A stretch of DNA of 9,579 nucleotides. It comes from Methylacidiphilaceae bacterium (GTDB lineage: Bacteria > Verrucomicrobiota > Verrucomicrobiia > Methylacidiphilales > Methylacidiphilaceae). The stretch lies in the NCBI GenBank assembly GCA_028687155.1, contig JAQUAR010000034.1, positions 1 to 9,579 on the forward strand, written 5' to 3'. Numbering within the stretch: the stretch's first letter is position 1; every line of letters starts with the position of its first letter. The notes under the pieces were generated by a model, which was given only the letters and a program-made list of their open reading frames with translations, was not told the DNA's origin and made no database searches. Of the stretch, positions 1 to 5,873 are shown piece after piece. A program made the translations under genes and the position numbers.

Positions 1-2
1 CT

Positions 3-1049
3 CCGCCTTCTTCCAGCCGAAGCATCCTCCACCCATGGCAACGGGTCGGGAGACTCGGTCGGCCCGGCCTCGTCGTCAGCCTGTTCTTTCTCCTGGCGAG
101 CGTGCCCGGTCGCCTGATCGGACAGGCCGGCGTCGACGGCGTGGCCGCGATCGTCAACGACAAGGTGATCACGTTTTCCGAGGTCAAGAAGCAGGTCGAG
201 CCGAACGAAGCGGTCCTGCGTGAAACGTATCAAGGCCCGGAGCTGGTCGACCGCGTCAAGGAGGCGCGACTCAATGCTCTGCGCGCGCTGATCGAGCGAG
301 AGCTCATCATCCAAGACTTCAAGAAAAAGGGATATCAGATCCCGGACACCTTTATCGAGACCCGAGTCCGAGATATGATTCGCAGCCAATTCGACGGGGA
401 TCGCATCGCCTTCATCCGAACGCTACAGGCCAGCGGGATGACCGAGGAGCGCTATAAGCAAAACCTGCTCGACCAGATCATCGTTCAGGCGATGCGCATG
501 AAGAATGTCTCCGATAGCATCGTGATTTCCCCTTATCAGGTCGAGCAATACTACCACGACCATATCGCCCTTTTCGTGGAGCCGCCGAGCGTCAAGTTGC
601 GCTTGATCTTTCTTCAAAAATCCGCCTTCAAAGAGCACCGGCTCGGTCCTGACGGAAAGGAGGAGGAATACGACCAGCCTCTGGAGACCGCGAAAGAGCT
701 GGAGACCAAGCTCCGGTTCGGCGCGAACTTCGGCGACCTCGCGCGCAGCTATTCCGAGGGGCCCCGGAAACAGGAGGGGGGCGACCTCGGGTGGGTGACC
801 CGGGACACGCTGCGTCCCGAAATCGCGGATGCCGCCTTTGGGATGTTTCCGGGGCAGACGAGCGATGTGATTGCCACTGCGGATGGCTATTATCTCCTCC
901 ACCTGGAAGACAAGCGGCGCGAGCGGGTCAAGGCCATCTCCAGCGTGCGCAACCCGATCGAGTCGGCTCTCTTGCAAGAAAAGCGACAGAAACGGCAGCA
1001 AGAATGGCTCGACAGCTTAAGGGTCAAGGCATTCATCAAGATGTTCTAG
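3..1049 (+). CDS. surA: SurA-like periplasmic chaperone with one parvulin domain, 5' partial
   Basis: This protein probably escorts outer-membrane proteins through the periplasm. The frame is open to the left edge with no ATG, GTG or TTG before the GTG at 102, and that GTG lies inside the signal peptide, so the true start should be outside the window. A basic stretch followed by the hydrophobic run LVVSLFFLLASVPG (nt about 69-110) looks like an export signal, with cleavage plausibly after GQA. A SurA_N-like region follows (about nt 130-560, beginning GVDGVAAIVNDKVITFSEV). One parvulin domain follows (about 580-910), recognised by GANFGDLARSYSEG and GGDLGW. E. coli SurA has two parvulin domains; only one is seen here. 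The usual parvulin histidines appear replaced (Leu at 603-605, Tyr at 891-893), so isomerase activity is doubtful and a chaperone role more likely. The next gene is pdxA, as in E. coli. A PpiC-type foldase is the alternative. Confidence 0.85.
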   Translation, partial: PPSSSRSILHPWQRVGRLGRPGLVVSLFFLLASVPGRLIGQAGVDGVAAIVNDKVITFSEVKKQVEPNEAVLRETYQGPELVDRVKEARLNALRALIERELIIQDFKKKGYQIPDTFIETRVRDMIRSQFDGDRIAFIRTLQASGMTEERYKQNLLDQIIVQAMRMKNVSDSIVISPYQVEQYYHDHIALFVEPPSVKLRLIFLQKSAFKEHRLGPDGKEEEYDQPLETAKELETKLRFGANFGDLARSYSEGPRKQEGGDLGWVTRDTLRPEIADAAFGMFPGQTSDVIATADGYYLLHLEDKRRERVKAISSVRNPIESALLQEKRQKRQQEWLDSLRVKAFIKMF

Positions 1050-1077
1050 CCGCCATGATGCACCACCGCCCTCGCAC

Positions 1078-1108
1078 CGCTGGTTTCTTCCGTCCAGCGC
1101 TCTTTTTT
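1078..1108 (+). terminator. Candidate intrinsic terminator after the SurA-like gene
   Basis: A perfect 6-bp stem, CGCTGG at 1078-1083 and CCAGCG at 1094-1099, encloses a 10-base loop. Three bases later comes a run of six T residues (1103-1108). This sits 29 bases after the stop codon at 1049 and about 40 bases before pdxA. The stem is short and slightly separated from the T tract, so termination may be partial. No convincing promoter was seen between it and pdxA, which would fit read-through or attenuation. Confidence 0.55.
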
Positions 1109-1149
1109 CTCGCAGAAGTTCTCCATGCGCCGCAATCCCCTAGGAAGGA

Positions 1150-2061
1150 ATGGAGCCCGTGGACAAAACCGTAATCGGCATCCCCGTGGGAGATCCGGCG
1201 GGAATCGGCCCGGAAGTCGTGCGCAAGGCGCTTGCCTCCCACCGACTTCCCGCCCGCTGCGCCTATCGCGTCCTTGGATCGGATCAAGGCTTTTCTCCCG
1301 GCACGCCGAGCCCTTCTTCCGCCCAGGCCGCTCAGGAATGGCTGGAGGAAGCGGTCCTCCTATGGAAGAAGGGCGCAATCCACGCGATCGTAACCGGGCC
1401 CGTTCACAAGGCGGGCCTGCAGGCAACGGGCTTCCCCTATCCAGGACAGACCGAGTTCTTCGCCGAGAGGACCGGCTGTCCGGCAGAAAGGACCGTGATG
1501 AGCTTTTGGCATCCGAAGCTCTCCATTTCTTTGCTCTCCACCCACTGCAGCCTCCACAAGGCGATCGCCTCGATCCATCCCGAAAAGATCATTCTTTCGG
1601 CCGAGCTTTTAGCCGACTTCCTGACCCGGCTCGGCCGTCCTTCTCCGCGCATTGCCATCGCCGCGCTGAATCCCCATGCCAGCGAAGGCGGCCTCTTCGG
1701 CTCGGAGGAGCGGGAGCTCTTCGAGCCAGCCATTGCCGAGTTACAGAAGAGGGGAAGGAACGTTTTCGGCCCCGTGCCGCCCGATACGGTCTTCCGCCAG
1801 GCGATCGGCGGGGAATTTGCCGGCGTCGTAGCCGCTTACCATGATCAGGGTCTCATCCCATTCAAGCTGGTGGCCTTTGCGACGGGAGTCAACGTCACCC
1901 TTGGTCTCCCCCTGATTCGGACCTCTCCCGACCATGGAACCGCTTTCGATCTCGCCGGCAAGGATGCGGCGGATCCTCGGAGTATGATCGCCTCGATCCG
2001 GCTGGCCGCCCGGCTGGTTGCTGCCCAGCGCCGCAAGAAAGCATCAAGACAAAGTCGATGA
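1150..2061 (+). CDS. pdxA: 4-hydroxythreonine-4-phosphate dehydrogenase PdxA
   Basis: PdxA oxidises 4-phosphohydroxy-L-threonine with NAD in the DXP-dependent route to pyridoxal phosphate; it is a cytoplasmic, metal-dependent enzyme. The N-terminal signature GDPAGIGPE is at residues 14-22 and TGPVHKAG at 82-89. The three expected metal-binding histidines are His132 (STHCS), His176 (NPHASEGG) and His231 (AYHDQG). Their spacings of 44 and 55 closely match E. coli PdxA, and SPDHGTAFD lies near residue 262. At 303 residues it is slightly shorter than the usual 320-330. The start is uncertain: AGGAAGGA at 1142-1149 abuts the ATG at 1150, while the in-frame GTG at 1159 (codon 4) has a better spacing of 9 bases, so translation may begin there. 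The stop overlaps the argA start as ATGA, indicating translational coupling. Confidence 0.95.
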   Translation: MEPVDKTVIGIPVGDPAGIGPEVVRKALASHRLPARCAYRVLGSDQGFSPGTPSPSSAQAAQEWLEEAVLLWKKGAIHAIVTGPVHKAGLQATGFPYPGQTEFFAERTGCPAERTVMSFWHPKLSISLLSTHCSLHKAIASIHPEKIILSAELLADFLTRLGRPSPRIAIAALNPHASEGGLFGSEERELFEPAIAELQKRGRNVFGPVPPDTVFRQAIGGEFAGVVAAYHDQGLIPFKLVAFATGVNVTLGLPLIRTSPDHGTAFDLAGKDAADPRSMIASIRLAARLVAAQRRKKASRQSR

Positions 2062-3338
2062 ACTTCACGAACCTGCGAGGGATTCTCACCTATGTTCCCG
2101 AGTTCCGGGACAAGATCTTTGTGATCGCCATCGACGGTGCCGTTGTCGCCCACGAGAACTTCGCGAATCTCGCTCTCGACCTCGCTGTCCTTCGCAGCCT
2201 CAGTATCCGGGTGATCGTCGTCCATGGGATCGGTCGCCAGATGCGCGAGCTTGCCGCGGAGCGTTCGATCCCCCTCTCCTCCTCGGACGGAACCGGTCCC
2301 ACCGACTCGGCAACGCTCAAAGTGAGCCTGGCCGCTTCCTCCCAGGTCGCGCAGCAGATCCTCGCCGCGTTCGGCGCCGCCGATCTCCGGGCGGCAGTGC
2401 CCAATGCCATCGTCGTCCACCCCTTTGGGATCGTCGGCGGAATCAACCATCAGTCAACCGGACGGATCGAACGAGTCGACACCACGTTCCTTCACGATCT
2501 CCTAGATCGCGGCATCGTCCCGATCCTCGGCCCGATCGGATCCGATCGGGAAGGGAATCTTTTCCGGGTGAACTCCGATGCGGTAGCGGCGGCGATCGCG
2601 GAAGCCGTCCGCGCTGTGAAGTTGATCTATCTCTCCGGCGAGATCGACTACGCGAAGGAGAACGACTTAGCGCGGCAGCTTTCCGTGAGCGAGGCCGAAT
2701 CCTTCGTGCACCACCATACGAAAACGACTTCCCCGCTGCTCCTCTCCAAGCTCTCCTACTCGATTGCCGCCTGCCGCAGCGGCGTGCAACGAATCCACCT
2801 GCTCGACATTTGCGTCGATGAAGCCCTGCTCTCGGAGCTCTTTTCCCAGGTCGGGGTGGGCACGATGGTCTACGCCGAGGGATACGAGTCGATCCGAAAG
2901 GCGCAGAAAAAGGATATCCGCTCGATCCTCCAGCTCATCTCCCAATCGGTGGATGCCGCCGAGATCCTTCCCCGCACCCGGCTGGGCATCGTGGCCCGAC
3001 TCAACGATTACTACGTACTGGAGATCGACCGGGGACTCGTCGGCTGCGTAGCCCTCCACCGCTTCCCGGACTCCTCACAGGCGGAAGTCGCCTGTCTCTC
3101 CGTTGCGCGGGTCTACGAAAACCAAGGGCTCGGACGAAAGCTCGTCCATTTTGCCGAATCGGTGGCGCGCCAGGAGGGGATCCGGCAACTCTTCGCGCTT
3201 TCCGCAAGGACCTACAACTTCTTTACCCAAAAGGTCGGCTTTCGCGAAGGGACTCCCGATGACCTGCCGGCGGCTCGCCGGCTCCTCTACGACCAGGGTG
3301 GCCGGCACTCGAAGGTGCTTCTCAAGCCGCTCTTTTAA
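2058..3338 (+). CDS. argA: N-acetylglutamate synthase, amino-acid kinase plus GNAT type
   Basis: The enzyme transfers acetyl from acetyl-CoA to glutamate, the committed step of arginine synthesis, in the cytoplasm. It has the ArgA layout at 426 residues. An amino-acid-kinase-like domain covers about residues 1-270 (FRDKIFVIAIDGAVV, IRVIVVHGIGRQ, VPILGPIGSDREGNLFRVNS, ACRSGVQRIHLLD, ELFSQVGVGTMVYAEGYE). A GNAT acetyltransferase domain covers about 278-426, with the acetyl-CoA loop YENQGLGRK near residues 353-361 and the ArgA-like ending SKVLLKPLF. These segments align by eye with E. coli ArgA along the whole length, separating it from a plain acetylglutamate kinase. Kinase activity is not expected; in relatives this domain binds arginine for feedback inhibition. 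The ATG overlaps the pdxA stop by 4 bp, so the two are probably co-translated. The gene contains a 20-bp palindrome (2531-2550) and is rich in GATC. Its last 17 bases overlap the convergent gene's end. Confidence 0.92.
   Translation: MNFTNLRGILTYVPEFRDKIFVIAIDGAVVAHENFANLALDLAVLRSLSIRVIVVHGIGRQMRELAAERSIPLSSSDGTGPTDSATLKVSLAASSQVAQQILAAFGAADLRAAVPNAIVVHPFGIVGGINHQSTGRIERVDTTFLHDLLDRGIVPILGPIGSDREGNLFRVNSDAVAAAIAEAVRAVKLIYLSGEIDYAKENDLARQLSVSEAESFVHHHTKTTSPLLLSKLSYSIAACRSGVQRIHLLDICVDEALLSELFSQVGVGTMVYAEGYESIRKAQKKDIRSILQLISQSVDAAEILPRTRLGIVARLNDYYVLEIDRGLVGCVALHRFPDSSQAEVACLSVARVYENQGLGRKLVHFAESVARQEGIRQLFALSARTYNFFTQKVGFREGTPDDLPAARRLLYDQGGRHSKVLLKPLF
2531..2550. repeat. Perfect 20-bp palindrome inside argA
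   Basis: The half-site CCCGATCGGA is followed directly by its exact reverse complement TCCGATCGGG, with no spacer. It contains three GATC sites at 5-bp steps (2534, 2539, 2544). It is coding sequence for GPIGSDREG, so it may simply reflect codon choice, but a gap-free 10+10 palindrome is uncommon by chance. Possible roles are protein binding or a methylation cluster; nothing in the sequence decides this. Confidence 0.6.
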
Positions 3339-3903
3339 CCGCTGCACGCGCCCTAGCCTGATGGAGAAAATAGTGGCACGCCTCCGGGCAGAGGAGAGTG
3401 AGCCTCTCCTGATTGTCCGGCCGGGGCTCCGGAAGATGCCAAAGGGGGTGGCGCAAGCAGCCTCGAACGCAGACCTTTTTGACAAGCGCAGGGAGCTCTT
3501 CGCGCGGCAACCGCTGCGTGACCTCGTAGAGGCCGGTCTGACGCCGTGCCGTATCAGAAAAAGGCGTCGGAGCGAGCCGCTTTCCCTCCCAGGCGGCGAG
3601 GAGCGCCACCGCTTCCGGATAGAGAACCCGGAGATCGGAGAAAAGCTCGGCAATCGAGAGAGGGCCTCTCCGCCAACCCTTTTGCAGCCCCGGGGCACCG
3701 CGCAGCGGACGAAAACGGCCGGCGGCGTCGAAACGCACGAGGTCCAGGAAAGCTTCCCAACCCGAAAGATGCCGCAGCCGGCAATCCTCCGGAGCATCCT
3801 CCCGATGGATCAGCAGATAGCCAGGATAGATCCGAACTTCTCCCACCGTCCAGGGCAGCGGGGTCCGCGCAAGCCGCGATTCAAGCCATTGAGTGAGCTT
3901 CAT
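3322..3903 (-). CDS. DR2241-like four-cysteine (putative [4Fe-4S]) protein partnering CbiX
   Basis: This 193-residue protein resembles the extra domains that follow the chelatase part in Deinococcus DR2241 (stabilising domain plus iron-sulfur domain); that comparison is from memory. Visible landmarks are LRVLYPEAVALLAAWEG (91-107), RRQTGLYEV (120-128), and a cysteine set Cys145/Cys149 (CVRGC) and Cys172/Cys176 (CPEAC), spaced C-x3-C-x22-C-x3-C and suited to a cluster. There is no signal peptide or membrane segment. I chose the ATG at 3901-3903 because GGAGG (3914-3910) stands 6 bases before it; an in-frame ATG at 3969 would add 22 residues but lies deep inside the upstream gene. The start overlaps the chelatase end by 23 bp, so the pair is likely co-translated. 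The stop overlaps the convergent argA end by 17 bp. It likely works with or stabilises the chelatase, perhaps in redox sensing or catalysis; no function is proven. Confidence 0.75.
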   Translation of the reverse strand: MKLTQWLESRLARTPLPWTVGEVRIYPGYLLIHREDAPEDCRLRHLSGWEAFLDLVRFDAAGRFRPLRGAPGLQKGWRRGPLSIAELFSDLRVLYPEAVALLAAWEGKRLAPTPFSDTARRQTGLYEVTQRLPREELPALVKKVCVRGCLRHPLWHLPEPRPDNQERLTLLCPEACHYFLHQARARAAVKRAA

Positions 3904-4678
3904 CGAAAGCCTCCACCTGTGCGAGAATGACCTGATCCAGGGTGGGAGCCATTCCTGCGCTCCCCGCATAGTAGACCCGCCTTCCTCCCTCCGTCGTCTG
4001 CGGGTTGCGGAACTCCGGATCCCGTGGATGGCGGGCCAAGCCCATCATCCGGGGAATGTCGGTATAAGAATGCTTGCCTTCGGAAAGGAAGAAAGGAACC
4101 ACGACGAGGTCCCGCGAGGAGACGAGATCGCGCCATCCAGAGATCGACGGTTCCTGCTCCAAGAACGCAACGCCGCACTCGACGAAGCGCCCCGTCCTCC
4201 GAATACGCTCCGCTTGTTCCCACGCGGTCTGCGCCGAGTTCTCATTCCGATCGGTCCCGTGAGCAACGAGCAAGAGAGTGACATCGCGGCAATTCCTCTC
4301 CCCGAGCGCCCTGAGAGCCTGTTCCACGATGGCATCGGCCATTCGAGGATGGCGTCCCGGCGGCTCGCAGTACCGGATTTCAGACGATCTCCACCGGGTG
4401 ATCGGACCGGACAGCCCGAACTCTCGAGGAAGGACCTCGCGGGTGAAATAGCCGTGGCTCAAGAAATCGGGCACGAGGTAGACGCACTCCTCTTCCACCT
4501 CGTAAAGAACATTGCGGTAGGAGGGCTCCTCTTTCCAGAAGCACTCGTATACGGCGGCGAACATCCCGGTCTTCCTCAAGGAGGCAGCATGCTGGTAGAT
4601 GGGAAGAGCGGATTCCGGGCCGAACATCGAGCCATGGCCCGCCAGGACGAGCGCTCTCCTGCTGGAACTACTCCTCAT
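3881..4678 (-). CDS. cbiX: CbiX-type sirohydrochlorin chelatase
   Basis: This cytoplasmic enzyme is expected to insert a divalent metal into sirohydrochlorin: cobalt for cobalamin or iron for siroheme. The metal cannot be told from sequence. The 265-residue protein has two similar halves, about 8-125 and 133-256. Half one has LAGHGS with His15 and PDFLSHGYFTREVLPREFGL with His75. Half two has LVAHGTDRNENS with His140 and FFLSEGKHSYTDIPRMMGL with His203. Each half ends in a parallel segment (IRYCEPPGRHPRMADAIVEQ and VYYAGSAGMAPTLDQVIL), showing the internal duplication typical of long CbiX/SirB proteins. His15 and His75 are the likely metal-site pair by family analogy. GGAG (4690-4687) lies 8 bases before the ATG. 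Its 3' end overlaps the start of the four-cysteine protein by 23 bp. It is divergent from the aldolase gene across about 144 bp. Confidence 0.85.
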   Translation of the reverse strand: MRSSSSRRALVLAGHGSMFGPESALPIYQHAASLRKTGMFAAVYECFWKEEPSYRNVLYEVEEECVYLVPDFLSHGYFTREVLPREFGLSGPITRWRSSEIRYCEPPGRHPRMADAIVEQALRALGERNCRDVTLLLVAHGTDRNENSAQTAWEQAERIRRTGRFVECGVAFLEQEPSISGWRDLVSSRDLVVVPFFLSEGKHSYTDIPRMMGLARHPRDPEFRNPQTTEGGRRVYYAGSAGMAPTLDQVILAQVEAFDEAHSMA

Positions 4679-4723
4679 GCGCGGCGCTCCGGCTTTTCTC
4701 GCGCTCTCTCTGGCACTTCACGC

Positions 4724-4752
4724 TTGCTCGGCATCCGAGCAGAACGTACTCT
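4724..4752 (+). promoter_or_regulatory. Candidate promoter with embedded inverted repeat, upstream of the aldolase
   Basis: In the 144-bp gap between the divergent chelatase and aldolase genes, TTGCTC (4724-4729) and TACTCT (4747-4752) are separated by 17 bases, a sigma70-like layout pointing at the aldolase. A perfect inverted repeat, TGCTCGG (4725-4731), CAT, CCGAGCA (4735-4741), fills the space between the two elements, as a repressor or activator site could. A second small hairpin, GCCGGA/TCCGGC (4780-4796), lies in the presumed leader before the ribosome-binding site. No clear promoter was recognised for the opposite strand. The promoter call is inference from similarity to consensus. 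Confidence 0.45.
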
Positions 4753-4822
4753 GGTCCTAACCTCGGAATAGGGAAAATCGCCGGATCGGCTCCGGCTTGC
4801 GAAGGAGAAGGAGACAGAGATC

Positions 4823-5794
4823 ATGATTGTCACGACAGCGGAACTCTTCCGTTGCGCCTACGGAAAATATGCGATCGGCGCGTATAATATCAACAACATG
4901 GAGCAGACCCTCGGTCTCTTCCGCGGCTGCGCGCAATCAGAGGCTCCGTTCATCATCCAGATTTCGCGAGGAGCCAGAAAGTACGCCGACAAGCGGATGC
5001 TCGAGGCGATGATTCGTGCCGCCGAAAGCATTTACCCGGAGAGCATCTTCGCCGTCCATCTCGATCACGGAGACGAGGAGACCTGCTACGACTGCATCGA
5101 TTCCGGCTTCTACAGTTCGGTCATGATCGATGCCTCGCACCATCCCTTTGCGGAAAACGCAGCCATTACGCGGCGAGTGGTCGAGCGCGCTCACGCCAAG
5201 GGAGTAAGCGTCGAATCCGAGCTCGGCATGCTCGGAGGCGTCGAGGAAGACATCAAGGTCGAGGAGGGGCATGCCTGCCTCACCGACCCCGAGCAGGCAA
5301 AAGAGTTTGTGGAGCAGACGGGCTGCGATTCGCTCGCCTGCGCCGTCGGTACGAGCCATGGGGCCTATAAGTTCAAAGGGAGGCAGTCGATCCATTTCAA
5401 CGTGCTGGAGGCGATTTCCAAGCGCCTGCCCGGTTTCCCTCTGGTGATGCACGGGAGCTCGAGCGTGCCCCAAGAGGAAGTGCGCCGCATCAACGAGGCG
5501 GGCGGGAAGCTGGATCCGAGCGCCTGCGGTGTGGATGAGAACGAATACCTCCCTGCGGCAAAGCTGGGAGTCACCAAGATCAATATCGACACCGACGGAC
5601 GCTTGGTCTGGACGCGCGTGCATCGCGAGTACCTGCGCGATCATCCGGAAGATTTCGACTTCCGGGGAGCCGGACGGGTCTACATGGCGGAATATGCGAA
5701 TTTCATCGCGCACAAGAGCGAAAAGCTCGGCTGCGCCAAGCAGTTGGAATCGATCCGCAAATTGATTCTCGCCCAGCGGGACAATCGTGCTTAG
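4823..5794 (+). CDS. fba: Class II fructose-bisphosphate aldolase
   Basis: This zinc-dependent enzyme cleaves or forms fructose 1,6-bisphosphate from dihydroxyacetone phosphate and glyceraldehyde 3-phosphate; in autotrophs it also makes sedoheptulose bisphosphate in the Calvin cycle. Landmarks are AYNINNMEQ (20-28), VHLDHGD with Asp81 and His82 (catalytic Asp and zinc His), DASHHPFAEN (103-112), ESELGMLGG (131-139), GTSHGAYK with His179, MHGSSS with His210, and KINIDTD (252-258) for phosphate and substrate binding. Catalytic and metal residues look complete at 323 residues. The style resembles CbbA-type aldolases, so cbbA is an alternative symbol; fbaA-like, tagatose or other bisphosphate use cannot be fully excluded. 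Purine-rich AAGGAG repeats (4802-4812) precede the ATG by about 10 bases. pckA follows 79 bases later on the same strand with no terminator seen, so the two may be co-transcribed in gluconeogenesis. Confidence 0.92.
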   Translation: MIVTTAELFRCAYGKYAIGAYNINNMEQTLGLFRGCAQSEAPFIIQISRGARKYADKRMLEAMIRAAESIYPESIFAVHLDHGDEETCYDCIDSGFYSSVMIDASHHPFAENAAITRRVVERAHAKGVSVESELGMLGGVEEDIKVEEGHACLTDPEQAKEFVEQTGCDSLACAVGTSHGAYKFKGRQSIHFNVLEAISKRLPGFPLVMHGSSSVPQEEVRRINEAGGKLDPSACGVDENEYLPAAKLGVTKINIDTDGRLVWTRVHREYLRDHPEDFDFRGAGRVYMAEYANFIAHKSEKLGCAKQLESIRKLILAQRDNRA

Positions 5795-5873
5795 GCCCAC
5801 TCCCTTGCCAACGAGTCGGGTCCAACTCGATCGCGGATTCCGGCTCTGAAAGAAAGGGGGGTATGGAGAGGCC

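Noticed and set aside
35..223. ATG-led ORF of 62 residues at the left edge, possibly the true start of the SurA-like gene through a frameshift
   Set aside because: It is in another frame, is arginine-rich and low in complexity, and the SurA frame is already open to the edge with a good signal peptide. No frameshift is needed.
423..1001. 192-residue ORF antisense to the SurA-like gene
   Set aside because: It mirrors a well-supported gene in GC-rich DNA, has no recognisable domain, and is a codon-bias shadow.
2018..2821. 267-residue plus-strand ORF overlapping pdxA and argA in another frame
   Set aside because: It is arginine- and proline-rich shadow coding, whereas argA in the correct frame matches its family end to end.
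3893..4771. 292-residue plus-strand ORF over the chelatase gene
   Set aside because: It is the complement of CbiX with its two HG motifs; the plus-strand product is arginine- and proline-rich and unrecognisable.
4883..4888. Perfect TATAAT box near the aldolase 5' end
   Set aside because: It lies inside the coding sequence (AYNIN) and has no plausible -35 element about 17 bases upstream.
5812..5829. CGAGT/ACTCG inverted repeat after the aldolase, considered as a terminator
   Set aside because: It has only 5 bp of stem, an 8-base loop and no T tract.
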